64,000 nucleotides of DNA from Clostridium cellulovorans 743B (GCF_000145275.1 NC_014393.1:2666001-2730000), one strand, 5' to 3'; numbered from the stretch's first letter, positions 17,840 to 26,930 are shown. Notes: a model not told the origin generated them from the letters alone. Made by a program: numbers and translations.

Positions 17840-18643
17840 CTATTTTGGTTGTTTTCCAATGTAAGCTAAAATACCACCGTCTACATATAAAATGTGACCG
17901 TTAACGAAGTCAGATGCATCAGATGCTAAGAATACAGCTGGACCTGCTAAATCTTCTGGAGTTCCCCAACGTGCTGCTGGAGTTTTTGCAACTATAAATT
18001 GATCAAATGGATGTCTTGAACCATCTGCTTGAACTTCTCTAAGTGGTGCAGTTTGTGGTGTAGCTATATATCCAGGTCCAATTCCGTTACATTGAATATT
18101 GTATTCACCATATTCAGATGCAATATTCTTTGTTAACATCTTAAGTCCACCCTTAGCTGCTGCATAAGCTGCTACAGTTTCTCTTCCTAATTCACTCATC
18201 ATAGAGCATATGTTGATTATTTTTCCGTGACCTTTTTTAATCATCCCTGGAATTACTGCTTTAGCTACTATAAATGGAGCATTTAAATCTACATCTATAA
18301 CTTTTCTAAAATCTTCTGCTTTCATTTCTAACATTGGAATACGTTTGATTATTCCAGCGTTATTGATTAATATATCAATTATTCCTACTTCTTTTTCTAT
18401 TGTTGCAACTAGTTCATTTACAGCATCTTCATCTGTAACATCACATACATAACCATGTGCTTTTATTCCTAGTTCTTCATAACTTTTTATTCCCTGGTTA
18501 ACTAAATCTTGGTTTATATCATTAAATACTATTGTAGCTCCAGCTTCAGCACAAGCTTTTGCAAGAGCAAATCCAATACCATAAGCAGCGCCTGTTACTA
18601 ATGCAATTTTGCCTTCTAATGAAAAATTGTTAATTATGTTCAT
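17840..18643 (-). CDS. SDR dehydrogenase, DhuD/gluconate 5-dehydrogenase type
   Basis: A 267-residue short-chain dehydrogenase: TGAAYGIG (17-24), NNAG (94-97), and Ser147, Tyr160, Lys164 in AAYAAAKGG. The loop TPQTAPLREVQADGSRHPF is typical of the gluconate 5-dehydrogenase subgroup, which includes DhuD, the enzyme that reduces 2,5-diketo-3-deoxygluconate. It is coupled to the RpiB-like gene (11-base gap), suggesting a Dhu pair parallel to KduI/KduD. Substrate assignment is inferred from subgroup and context. Confidence 0.82.
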   Translation of the reverse strand: MNIINNFSLEGKIALVTGAAYGIGFALAKACAEAGATIVFNDINQDLVNQGIKSYEELGIKAHGYVCDVTDEDAVNELVATIEKEVGIIDILINNAGIIKRIPMLEMKAEDFRKVIDVDLNAPFIVAKAVIPGMIKKGHGKIINICSMMSELGRETVAAYAAAKGGLKMLTKNIASEYGEYNIQCNGIGPGYIATPQTAPLREVQADGSRHPFDQFIVAKTPAARWGTPEDLAGPAVFLASDASDFVNGHILYVDGGILAYIGKQPK

Positions 18644-18721
18644 TGAACTTTCCCTCCATAATTTAAGTGTGTTAAACGTGTTTGATTCTGAATTTGTTTG
18701 TGTTATTGTGTTACGTGTTAT

Positions 18722-18800
18722 TGAGATATTTTTTTGAGATATTCTTTTTTAGAGATATATATTCTTTTTTTAGAGATATATTTTTTAGGGAAATAGAGAT
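18722..18800. repeat. imperfect tandem repeat of GAGATAT-T(n)
   Basis: Five copies of GAGATAT or GATATAT followed by T-runs occur in about 80 bases, with a period of roughly 14-21. The array lies in the 250-base gap between kduI and the DhuD-like gene. It is probably a slippage-prone spacer; no promoter could be placed confidently in it. Confidence 0.6.
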
Positions 18801-18913
18801 TATTCCCTTATGGTTTACAATATTAAAATTATTTTTTAACTTTTTGTATTTCTATTTAATCAATGAGTTACACCATACTATAGGTGCCTTTTTAGAGAAA
18901 AGGTTTTTAAAAT

Positions 18914-19744
18914 CTATTTTAAATCTTTTGTTGCTAGATTATCCATATCATCAAAAGTTTTATTTTCTCCACACATTCCCCATATAAAAGTATAATTGCT
19001 AGTTCCTATACCAGCATGAATTGACCAACTTGGGGATATTACGGCTTGTTCATTAGCCATTACTATATGTCTAGTTTCTTGAGCTTGGCCCATTAAATGG
19101 AATACTCTTTGATCTTCTGGTAAATCAAAGTAAAAATACACTTCCATTCTTCTTTCATGTGTATGACAAGGCATACTATTCCAACCGCTACCTTCTTTTA
19201 ACATAGTAACGCCCATAGATAGTTGACAGCTTTCACAAACTTCTGGATGAATAAATTTATAAATTGTTCGCTTATTCATATTTTCTTGGGTACCTAAGTC
19301 TGCAATCACAGCTTTATTTCTATCTATTTTCACTGTTGGATACGATGTATGAGCAGGTACAGAATTTATGTAAAATTTTGCAGGATTGTTTTTATCTAAT
19401 GAAACAAATTGAATTTCTTTTGTTCCCATTCCTACATAGATACCTTCATATTTATCTAGTTGATATTTTTTTCCATCAAGAATAATCACTCCAGAGCCAC
19501 CTACATTAATAGCACCCATTTCTCTTCTTTCTAAGAAATAATCTGCTCTTAATTCCTCTGCTGCCTCTAAAGAAAGTTTTTCTTCTACAGGCATAGCTCC
19601 ACCAAATATTATTCTATCTACATGACTATAAGTCAGACTTATCTGATCTTTTTCAAAAATCTTCTCTTGTAGATAATGTTTTCTCAACTCTTCAGTATCA
19701 TACTTTTTTGAGTCATCTGGATGATTCGCATATCTAGTTTCCAT
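18914..19744 (-). CDS. kduI: 5-keto 4-deoxyuronate isomerase
   Basis: KduI converts 5-keto-4-deoxyuronate to 2,5-diketo-3-deoxygluconate. The 276-residue cupin-fold enzyme carries its zinc ligands His194, His196 and Glu201 in PCHTHERRMEVYFYF and His243 in WSIHAGIG, and ends with WGMCGENKTFDDMD, all standard for the family. AGGAGGTG lies just before the ATG at 19744. The promoter at 19954-19982 is one of the clearest in the window and is flanked by a probable KdgR site. Confidence 0.95.
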   Translation of the reverse strand: METRYANHPDDSKKYDTEELRKHYLQEKIFEKDQISLTYSHVDRIIFGGAMPVEEKLSLEAAEELRADYFLERREMGAINVGGSGVIILDGKKYQLDKYEGIYVGMGTKEIQFVSLDKNNPAKFYINSVPAHTSYPTVKIDRNKAVIADLGTQENMNKRTIYKFIHPEVCESCQLSMGVTMLKEGSGWNSMPCHTHERRMEVYFYFDLPEDQRVFHLMGQAQETRHIVMANEQAVISPSWSIHAGIGTSNYTFIWGMCGENKTFDDMDNLATKDLK

Positions 19745-19929
19745 TTCACACCTCCTAAATGTTTTTCATATTAAAAATATTAATTTTATTATTACCTTTA
19801 TCAGTAATACGCTTCCATAGCTACTCTTTATTTTAAATTTACACCTTATAAAGAATATATAACTATAACAAGCACAGCAACATAAGTTGCTATATTACCC
19901 CCCAGTAATCGCTCGCATTATGGATTAGC

Positions 19930-19982
19930 GTTTCACATCGTGAACTTAATACTATTATACGATACGCAGTTTCATTTTTCAA
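19930..19982 (-). promoter_or_regulatory. kduI promoter and probable IclR/KdgR operator
   Basis: On the minus strand TTGAAA (19977-19982), exactly 17 bases, TATAAT (19954-19959). The operator-like sequence GTTCACGATGTGAAAC lies at 19930-19945, just downstream of the -10 box; it contains TTCAC and GTGAA arms around 3 bases. ATGAAAC, resembling the KdgR half-site, lies in the spacer. The IclR regulator encoded 200 bases away is the likely binder. Confidence 0.7.
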
Positions 19983-20049
19983 GTAGATAATAAAAAATTT
20001 GTAGAATTTTTTTATTGTTTTTTGTTTAACTATTCTTGCATTTGAAATA

Positions 20050-20096
20050 AAAAAACAAACCGCTGCCAATATTTACATGACAATGATTTGTTTTTT
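20050..20096 (-). terminator. terminator after the IclR gene
   Basis: AAAAAACAAA (20050-20059) pairs with TTTGTTTTTT (20087-20096) across a 27-base loop. It lies about 80 bases past the IclR stop. The rest of the 19745-20179 gap contains the kduI promoter and no visible gene. Confidence 0.5.
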
Positions 20097-20179
20097 AATC
20101 TCAATTATTGATTTATATATATGTATCTTTAATCCCTATAATTTATATTCGTTGCTCCTACTGTGTGAACATCTAGTAG

Positions 20180-20941
20180 TTAAATATTATATCCAAGATC
20201 CTTTGATATTTTATTTGCACATTGTAAAAGTTCTTCTGCAATAATTTCTTTTTTCTCTTCATCTACGCTCATAATAGTTCCTGAAACACTAATAGCCCCA
20301 CATATTTTACTTCTGTAATCTTTGATTACAGCTCCCATGCATATTATTCCATTTTCAACTTCTTGGTCATCTATCGCATAGCCTTTGGAACGTACTTCTC
20401 TTAAATTGTTTTTCAGTTCACTTAAGTTAACTATAGTATTATCAGTGTAGACTTTTCTATCACTTGTGTCCCATATATTTTTCACTTCTTCTTCAGTCAA
20501 TTCTGCCATTATTGCTTTACCCATAGCTGTACAATACATTGGCTTTCTCATCCCAATACGAGTATACATAATTATAGACTTTTTAGGTTCAACTTTAGCA
20601 ACATAAATAAGTTCATTATCTTCTCTAACAGCTAAATGAATTACTTCATCAGTTTTTTTCATAAGTTCTCTTAGATAAGGCTGAGCAACAGTCACTAAAT
20701 TCATTTTCTCGATTCTTTTATTACCTAATTCAAATAATTTTAATGTTAGAAGATACTTGCTTGTACTTGTATCTTGAGTTACATATCCCTTATATATTAG
20801 CGTATTTAAAAATCTATATACTGTACTTTTATGTAAATTTGCTTTTTCACTAATCTCAGCTATTCCCAATCCATCCTCATAATCAGATAATATCTCTAAA
20901 ATACAAAGGGCTCTATCTACTGATTGTACTACTTCTTGCAT
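20180..20941 (-). CDS. IclR-family regulator, KdgR-like
   Basis: A 253-residue regulator with an N-terminal winged helix (GIAEISEKANLHKSTVYRFLNTL, about 24-46) and a C-terminal IclR effector domain with AVREDNELIYVAKVE and YCTAMGKAIMAEL. IclR proteins next to kdu genes are usually KdgR, responding to KDG. Its own promoter is clear at 20979-21007. GAGGGGA precedes the ATG at 20941. Confidence 0.88.
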   Translation of the reverse strand: MQEVVQSVDRALCILEILSDYEDGLGIAEISEKANLHKSTVYRFLNTLIYKGYVTQDTSTSKYLLTLKLFELGNKRIEKMNLVTVAQPYLRELMKKTDEVIHLAVREDNELIYVAKVEPKKSIIMYTRIGMRKPMYCTAMGKAIMAELTEEEVKNIWDTSDRKVYTDNTIVNLSELKNNLREVRSKGYAIDDQEVENGIICMGAVIKDYRSKICGAISVSGTIMSVDEEKKEIIAEELLQCANKISKDLGYNI

Positions 20942-20978
20942 TTTAATTCCCCTCTTTTATTCATTTATAATATTAACC

Positions 20979-21007
20979 ATTGTATCAATTTTAATTGGAT
21001 AATACAA
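20979..21007 (-). promoter_or_regulatory. promoter of the IclR gene
   Basis: On the minus strand TTGTAT (21002-21007), 17 bases, TACAAT (20979-20984). Confidence 0.55.
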
Positions 21008-21099
21008 CAGATAAAATAAAATTAGTCAAAGGGGCGTTATAATATATCTCTAATATTTTTTCTTAAAGCTCTTTACATAATTATAATCATATTCAAAAT

Positions 21100-21474
21100 T
21101 CATGTTTTTTTACCACTTAAAAATTTCGTTAATACGATTTTGAGAGCTTCTTTTATAAGATTAATTAATAATGCACTTCTCTGGTGTAATTTAATAGTAT
21201 AAGGAAAATCTTCTGCCATAACCCAATGAAAATTAAAGGTCTCTCCTGGTGAACTTCCAGTATGAATAGCTTTTACTTGTGTTTTTCCATCTAGATTATT
21301 AAATAAAACAGTCAAAGTTACACTATTGCTTACTCTCATAAAAAATCTTTCAAATATTAAAGTTCCATAATATTTGCCATTTCCAATATCATTAATTTCA
21401 TCATAGACTAAATCTGAGTTTTCTTCATTTTCAATCTTTTTCTTAACTTTTTCTGGAGTTAAACTTACAAAAAA
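21100..21474 (-). pseudogene. DUF6054-like protein, start codon lost
   Basis: The frame is readable for about 124 codons, from just after an in-frame TAG at 21475-21477 to the stop at 21100. It contains VSLTPEKVKKKIE, DIGNGKYYGTLIFERFFMR and NSVTLTVLFNNLDG, which I recognise as similar to small DUF6054 proteins of clostridia (moderate certainty). No start codon or ribosome binding site precedes the conserved N-terminus; an internal ATG gives only 79 residues. It is probably a decayed gene of unknown function. Confidence 0.5.
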
Positions 21475-21645
21475 CTACATTGATCCATAAAACACTATAC
21501 ACATTCTAGAATAGACTTTATTAGTGAATGTTCTATTTTGTAATATAAGATAATACAGTGATATATGCGTATAAATAAATATATTCTATTAGTAAATAAC
21601 TTCATCATGAACATATTTGTTTATACTTTTAAAAATATAATTTTT

Positions 21646-21684
21646 AAGGCATCCTATTGGTTTTTAAATACTATAGGCTGCCTT
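21646..21684 (-). terminator. terminator after the EamA gene
   Basis: AAGGCATCCTAT (21646-21657) pairs with ATAGGCTGCCTT (21673-21684) with one mismatch. It is followed by T-rich sequence on the plus strand and by AAAAATTATATTTTT on the minus strand. The rest of 21475-21768 has no recognisable gene. Confidence 0.6.
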
Positions 21685-21768
21685 ATCTTTTATTATTTTA
21701 TAGGTTATAAAAATTAAGTTTTTATTATAAAAAGCTTATTCTTGAATAAAGTGATCAGTATGTCATGA

Positions 21769-22626
21769 TTATTTTTTTATAAATAAAAATACAATACCCA
21801 AAATCAAAAAACAAATATAGCTAAATTTTCGTTTAAGATTCTTCTCTTTAAATATAAGCCCACCAACAATCACGGATATGAAAATTGATATTTTCCTAAG
21901 AGGCATAATTATCGAAATTTGACTTGATGGAATATTAACTGCAGTGAAATACAACCTGTCAGAAATTATTAATAACACACTCATAAGAGGGATATACAAA
22001 TCAAGTTTAATACTATTCTTCTCTTTTCCTCTTACCCGTAAATATGCTAATGTACTAGCATTAAATAAGAACATAAAAAAAGTAAACCAAAATTGCATTT
22101 GTCCAGGATTTATTGATTTTAGTGCTATTTTATCGATTGTAGCACTTACTGCATTCAAAAGTGCAGACCCTAGCATAAAATAGAAATACTTATTATTAAA
22201 TATTTTAATTACTTCTTTTGATCCTACTTTTCCAATGAAATAATAAGAAATTAACATGATTATTATTCCTATGTATTGAAATGAACTAAGTCTCTCACTT
22301 AATATAACTATCCCAAAAATAATAGAAAACATTGGATTCAATGTATCAAAGGGAGTTATAACACTTATAGGCAAATGTTTAATTGCTGAAAAGCTTAATA
22401 CCCAAGCTATAAATACAACAAAAGTCTTAATAAAAATTATAAATATCTTATCTAAATATATATTAACTGCATTACTAAATTCAAAAGATACCAATAAAAA
22501 ACAAAATAGCGAGTAGAAAGTTAAGACTGTTACTACTGAGTTTTTTTCAAAGGCTTTCTTTTTGGTTACGTCCCAAAAGCCTAATAAGATGCCAGATACA
22601 ATTACCATTACGATCCATAGATGCAT
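21769..22626 (-). CDS. EamA/DMT-family membrane transporter
   Basis: A 285-residue membrane protein with about ten hydrophobic helices arranged as two EamA repeats (the first ends near LPISVITPFDTLNPMFSIIF, the second near PSSQISIIMPLRKISIFISV). Such drug/metabolite transporters export or import small metabolites; the substrate cannot be read. The ATG at 22626 with GAGGAG 9 bases upstream is preferred to a GTG three codons earlier that overlaps this site. Confidence 0.8.
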   Translation of the reverse strand: MHLWIVMVIVSGILLGFWDVTKKKAFEKNSVVTVLTFYSLFCFLLVSFEFSNAVNIYLDKIFIIFIKTFVVFIAWVLSFSAIKHLPISVITPFDTLNPMFSIIFGIVILSERLSSFQYIGIIIMLISYYFIGKVGSKEVIKIFNNKYFYFMLGSALLNAVSATIDKIALKSINPGQMQFWFTFFMFLFNASTLAYLRVRGKEKNSIKLDLYIPLMSVLLIISDRLYFTAVNIPSSQISIIMPLRKISIFISVIVGGLIFKEKNLKRKFSYICFLILGIVFLFIKK

Positions 22627-22781
22627 AAAAATCACTCCTCGTCATTAAGTATTTATCTCTAAAACTAGCCTAAAAAAGAACATACTAAGCATATCACATT
22701 TTCGCTTAATTTTGTGTAAAAAATACATTTTCAAGATAAACTGACTTTCATAATTCTTTTCAATATTCCTATTGTTTTGCA

Positions 22782-23510
22782 TCATTTTTTCAAAATATCA
22801 GCTATTACTTTCTGAGAATTTACTATATCTAAATCAGTATTTACAATCTCCAATATTATTTTTCCTTCATAATTTTCAAGGATATTACTGAATATAAAAT
22901 TAAAATCTATTTCTCCTTGTCCAATGGGCAAATGCTCATGAACCACATTAAAATGTTTATCAGCTATATGTAAAATGCTGGGTTTCCTTATATTAACCAT
23001 TTCCTTTAAGTGATTTATGCTATCTATGTGTGCAATATCCAATAAAAATTCCAGAGTCTTGTTAGCATTAAACATTAGTTCTATTTCATTAGTATCAGTA
23101 AATATTGGATCTAACTTACTATTGTTTTCTAAATATAACGTTATCCCTTCTTTATTTAGTAAATTTAAAGCAAACTTAACTTTTCTATTCAATTCATCTA
23201 AAGTATTTTTATTTATAAGTTTGTTTTCACAAATTGGATGAACTATCAACTCTTTATGTTGTAATTTTTTTAGTATCTCAAGTAACTTAGGTATATGTTC
23301 ATCAAATTCATTAATGTTTAATACTGCATGAATAATTGTAGGAAATCTATGCTTATTTATAGTCTTTATAAAGTCTTTATCATCTTCATGTAAACATAAG
23401 CCTCTATTATCATACCAAAGCTGCATAAAATCAAACCCATTTTCTTTTGCGAATTTCACCTCGCTTTCATACCTATTAAAAAACCTAGCTAAACATCCTA
23501 TTTTAACCAT
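22782..23510 (-). CDS. sugar phosphate isomerase/epimerase-like TIM barrel protein
   Basis: A 242-residue AP-endonuclease-2-like TIM barrel, starting MVKIGCLARFFNRYE, with the metal-ligand segments LYLENNS, FLLDIAHIDS, ILHIADKH and KIILEIVN. It is not in an obvious operon (70 bases after it comes the HD gene, also minus). Substrate unknown. TAAGGAGGAC precedes the ATG at 23510. Confidence 0.75.
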   Translation of the reverse strand: MVKIGCLARFFNRYESEVKFAKENGFDFMQLWYDNRGLCLHEDDKDFIKTINKHRFPTIIHAVLNINEFDEHIPKLLEILKKLQHKELIVHPICENKLINKNTLDELNRKVKFALNLLNKEGITLYLENNSKLDPIFTDTNEIELMFNANKTLEFLLDIAHIDSINHLKEMVNIRKPSILHIADKHFNVVHEHLPIGQGEIDFNFIFSNILENYEGKIILEIVNTDLDIVNSQKVIADILKK

Positions 23511-23577
23511 ACTGTCCTCCTTAATACATATTGATTCCTTTTTACTTATAAATAAACTTATAGTTTCTTCTCATTAA

Positions 23578-24111
23578 TTAAATAATGCCGTCTTTCAATT
23601 CCTTTATATATGTCTCAGCAAATTTATTTGCTTCTTTCCAAATAGGTTTAGTTTCTGGTAAATAACAATCCCCATTATATAATACATTCTTTTCAACATA
23701 GTTTATTGTTTCTAATAAAGTTTGTCCCCTTAACGTTCCAGTAATTAGACATTTTGTTATGAAATACACCTTACCCCCTTCTATTTGATGAGAATCATGT
23801 AATATTTTGCCTTCAAGAGTTGTTGGAATTTCTTGTCTAAAGGATTCTGATGCGATTGTAATAATCCTTTCAATTCTCTCTAAGGGTACTTTTTTATCAC
23901 TTAACCAACTTCGCATTTCATTTTCATTAGTGCTAATTACGCCATGGAAATAAGCACCATATATCAAGTTTTCATACTCTACAACATACTTACCTGCTTT
24001 TATTACTTTATCAATAGTTTTTATTATTAATTCTATATGTTGTAAGTTATGCATAATATCTTTGTTTTTATAATACGGTCTAACAAATTCAATCAAATCA
24101 CTTCTATTCAT
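23578..24111 (-). CDS. HD-domain phosphohydrolase-like protein
   Basis: A 177-residue protein with the layout of an HD phosphohydrolase: His21/His25 (HNLQHIELIIKT), a second motif AYFHGV (His56) where the usual Asp is replaced by Gly57, and ILHDSHQIEGG (about 103-112) resembling the third motif. The missing Asp may mean altered metal binding or loss of activity. GAGGTG precedes the ATG at 24111. Substrate unknown. Confidence 0.6.
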   Translation of the reverse strand: MNRSDLIEFVRPYYKNKDIMHNLQHIELIIKTIDKVIKAGKYVVEYENLIYGAYFHGVISTNENEMRSWLSDKKVPLERIERIITIASESFRQEIPTTLEGKILHDSHQIEGGKVYFITKCLITGTLRGQTLLETINYVEKNVLYNGDCYLPETKPIWKEANKFAETYIKELKDGII

Positions 24112-24158
24112 TTCTACACCTCAATTATTTATATCTACAATTATAGTTTAAGTATAAC

Positions 24159-24400
24159 TGTGCTAACAGATAAGTTTTTATTAGAAGGATATTTATACCA
24201 CGATTTTGGATAGGCCTATCCTATTGACAGCTATACTGTTTTGGAATTTACTATCCGAATACTAATTCTTTATTTAATAATTCTATACCTATATTAAAAG
24301 TTTTATTTATGAAATAGCAAAGATTATGAGATAATATTTTATTTGATATTCTCTTGGCAAATCCCCAAGTTTATTTTGTAAGAATACTCTACAATTATTT
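24159..24400 (-). mobile_element. IS982-like remnant A (3' end only)
   Basis: TGTGCTAACAGATAAGTTTT at 24159 starts a segment also found at 27960, 38946 and (degenerate) 58330. It covers the 3' end of the transposase gene, which is out of frame here. Homology stops about where the next gene ends. Confidence 0.65.
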
Positions 24401-24405
24401 GCGCT

Positions 24406-25047
24406 TCAGTGACATTGATTTAATGTATCAGTTACACTCTCGTGCTTGATATTTTTTACATCAAAACGTAGTAATTTGAAAGTGAATTGCAAAATAAGCC
24501 CAATGCCAAATACAGATATTATTGTGCCAATGCCAATTTTTGCACCCAACAGCCATCCAATAATAAGTACGGTACCTTCTATTAATGTTCTTATTGCTCC
24601 TATGGGTACTTTTGGCATGCGTTTTCCAAGTGCCACCATGAGTGCATCACGGGGACCACATCCAAGGGATACACCAATATAAAAATAACTTCCAATACAG
24701 ATAATTAATAGTCCCAACAGGAGCATTAATAAACCAAGCCCCAAATTGGACATCCTTGGAATAATGTTGACAAATTGAATCAAATCCACAAACTTTCCTA
24801 TTAATATAGCATTGAGAATTGTACCAAATCCAATTTTTTCTTTAAACACGAAATCAATTAAAATGATAATAACACCAGTAATGACAACAATATTTCCATA
24901 CGATATACGCGTCAGATATGTACCACCCATACTAAATGCTTCCCAAGGGGCTAATCCTATATTAGCTTGTATAGTTAAGAAAGAGCCTAATGCATATAAA
25001 AAAAGGCCAAATATTAACCTAATTATTCTCTTCATAAAGTTAATCAT
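24406..25047 (-). CDS. YczE/YyaS/YitT-type membrane protein
   Basis: A 213-residue integral membrane protein with five or six helices. GLFLYALGSFLTIQANIGLAP and SLGCGPRDALMVAL are typical of the YczE-like family of uncharacterised membrane proteins. The start at 25047 (MINFMKRII) is 16 bases after the XRE-cupin gene with AAAGGTGG ahead; a longer frame would overlap that gene. The pairing suggests the regulator controls this protein, perhaps a transporter. Confidence 0.8.
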   Translation of the reverse strand: MINFMKRIIRLIFGLFLYALGSFLTIQANIGLAPWEAFSMGGTYLTRISYGNIVVITGVIIILIDFVFKEKIGFGTILNAILIGKFVDLIQFVNIIPRMSNLGLGLLMLLLGLLIICIGSYFYIGVSLGCGPRDALMVALGKRMPKVPIGAIRTLIEGTVLIIGWLLGAKIGIGTIISVFGIGLILQFTFKLLRFDVKNIKHESVTDTLNQCH

Positions 25048-25063
25048 AATATGATCCACCTTT

Positions 25064-25612
25064 CTATTCATGATATAGAAGCATAATAATATTTACCTCT
25101 TGATTTGTTGAGTTGAAATATTTATGCTTGCAATTTGCAAGAAACTGTAGTGCTTCACCTTCTTGTAAATTGAACGTTTTATCTCCAATTTGTATACTAA
25201 AAACACCCTTTGTACAGATAATATATTCTCTGATACCTGCTTCATGTAGCTCGGACTTACGTTCAGAATGAGGAGCAATTACATGACGAAATATTTCAAA
25301 TTTTTTATCGGGACTAAATTCAAACAAAACAAATAATTCAAATCCCTTCCACGCAGAATAGTTTTTAACGGTATCATTTGTAATAACAGATACTTGAGGC
25401 ATTTCAGTATGCGTAAGTTGAGCTAGTGGAACATTAATCCCATCACATATTTTTTCAAGTACAGATATTGTGGGACTTTTTGTGCAACGTTCAATTTCAC
25501 TTAGCATACTCTTGCTGACACCAGTTAATATAGCTAAATCATCCAATGTAAGATTTCTTTCTTGCCGAATCCTTTTAATATTCCTACTTATAGTTTCACT
25601 AGTTGAAATCAT
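25064..25612 (-). CDS. XRE-family regulator with C-terminal cupin domain
   Basis: A 182-residue regulator. Residues about 9-63 form an XRE helix-turn-helix (LTLDDLAILTGVSKSMLSEIE) and residues 105-180 a small cupin (HEAGIREYIICTKGVFSIQIG). Proteins of this type sense small molecules and regulate neighbouring transport or amino-acid genes. The ATG at 25612 is used because GGAGG is 6 bases upstream; a TTG four codons earlier is part of that site. The promoter carries an operator-like repeat. Confidence 0.86.
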   Translation of the reverse strand: MISTSETISRNIKRIRQERNLTLDDLAILTGVSKSMLSEIERCTKSPTISVLEKICDGINVPLAQLTHTEMPQVSVITNDTVKNYSAWKGFELFVLFEFSPDKKFEIFRHVIAPHSERKSELHEAGIREYIICTKGVFSIQIGDKTFNLQEGEALQFLANCKHKYFNSTNQEVNIIMLLYHE

Positions 25613-25625
25613 ATGTACCTCCAAA

Positions 25626-25655
25626 ACACTATAGTGTATTATATATTCTATAGTG
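25626..25655 (-). promoter_or_regulatory. operator-like repeats before the XRE-cupin gene
   Basis: ACACTATAGTGT (25626-25637) is a perfect 12-bp palindrome; CTATAGTG recurs at 25648-25655, 19 bases (about two helical turns) away. A TATAAT-like sequence lies between them on the minus strand, so a bound regulator would block the promoter. Confidence 0.6.
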
Positions 25656-25767
25656 GATAATTTATCACGATTTCAGTTGATTGTAAAGTATTTTTTAAAA
25701 TAGCACTTTTGATATAATATGAATTTTAAGTGTTCTACACAGTTGATTTATCATTTCACTTTATTAA

Positions 25768-26100
25768 TTAACGGTTCATTAATTTAAAAAGGAAGCAATG
25801 CTTTTTATTTTTCAACATATAGCTCTTCATTAAAAGGGGCATACCTATACCATACCTAACAGAATTACATCCAGCTAATGCGCCAGTTACCACTGCTTCA
25901 ATGTGACCTACAAATAGTCCACTCTTTTCTCCATCAACAAATAAATTAGCAAGTCCCCTAACTCTCATATCATTTGTTCTAGGAGATACTGCTAAATATC
26001 TTATAGAATTCCATATTCCTCTTGCCTATGGATCTGAATACTTAGCAAATTCAAAGCTTAGGATTTTTCTTAGTTTTTCTAATAGATAATAAGTGGACAT
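25768..26100 (-). pseudogene. GidA-like FAD protein C-terminal fragment, copy 1
   Basis: From ATG 26100 the frame reads MSTYYLLEKLRKI and hits an in-frame TAG after SDP, then continues NSIRYLAVSPRTNDMRVRG and EKSGLFVGHIEA. It is a decayed copy of the 161-residue fragments at 26929 and 47904. It resembles the C-terminal third of GidA-superfamily flavoproteins; the FAD-binding N-terminus is absent. Confidence 0.7.
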
Positions 26101-26118
26101 TAGATTGGCATTAGCAAA

Positions 26119-26388
26119 ATCAATAAAACTGCAACCTTTAGAAAAGTGTTTGAAACTGTTGAAACAGGTTCGTCTACAATATATGAGTATTTGCTCGAAA
26201 ATACTTTTGCTGATAAAATAATTAAGTTACAGCTGATTCTTGGATTAACACAGTGTCAGTTTGCTGCTAGGTGTGGGATTGGATATTCTAGTTTATGTAG
26301 ATATGATCTTGGTGGTGTTTTAAACTCAGATAATTTAGAAAAGATAATACATGCTTTAAATTTAGATGTAAATTATTTTGCCCAATAA
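26119..26388 (+). pseudogene. small XRE-type DNA-binding protein, copy 1 (start altered)
   Basis: Aligned with copies at 27433 and 48408, this frame has ATC where those have GTG as first codon, then FRKVFETVETGSS and the helix-turn-helix LTQCQFAARCGIGYSSLCRYDLGG. An internal GTG at 26146 could still start an 80-residue protein. It is divergent from the GidA-like fragment, 18 bases away. Confidence 0.5.
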
Positions 26389-26885
26389 GGTTGATCTTAA
26401 GATAATTTTAAAACCCTAGTGCCAAAGCTAGCAAAATCTATAAACATGCCCACCTCTCATTTTGCTAATTTTGTTATTTTTTTATAATGACATATAACAT
26501 TATATCATCTGTTAACATTGTTGTAAGTTTCAATATATTACACATAATTTAAAGTTATTTTTGTAACAAATTCCAAAAACTATAAGGTCGTGTAGAATAT
26601 TTTTTATATACGCCTTATATAAACAATTAAAATAGGTTCACTTACTTAATCTGTATGAAATTTAGAAATATATGAATATTGGAGTTGGTATAATAAGGTA
26701 GATACTAAATTAACCTATTATACTAACAGATAAGTTCTCATTAATTTAACTCTTTACGAATTTTATCAATGACTCGAAATAAGGACTTCCTAACTCTGTA
26801 AAACCTCATTCTACTACAAAAGTTAAGAAATAAATCTCGTAGGTTTTCAGAGCTAAATTGAAACCAAGCTTTTCAGAGGCAATTT
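26389..26885. other. gene-free stretch with IS3- and IS982-end remnants
   Basis: GGAGTTGGTATAATAAGGTA near 26681 matches the IS3-type end at 57912 (GGAATTGGTATACTAAAGTA) and is followed by TACTAACAGATAAGTT near 26720, a piece of the IS982-like end. No open frame of note is seen. Confidence 0.5.
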
Positions 26886-26908
26886 GTGCTCCTGATTTAT
26901 AACATAAT

Positions 26909-26930
26909 AAAAGCCCATGACTGGGCTTTT
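26909..26930 (-). terminator. terminator at the end of the GidA/XRE module, copy 2
   Basis: AAAAGCCC (26909-26916) pairs with GGGCTTTT (26923-26930). The same hairpin with the same flank TGCTCCTGATTTATAACATA is present at 47884. Confidence 0.7.
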
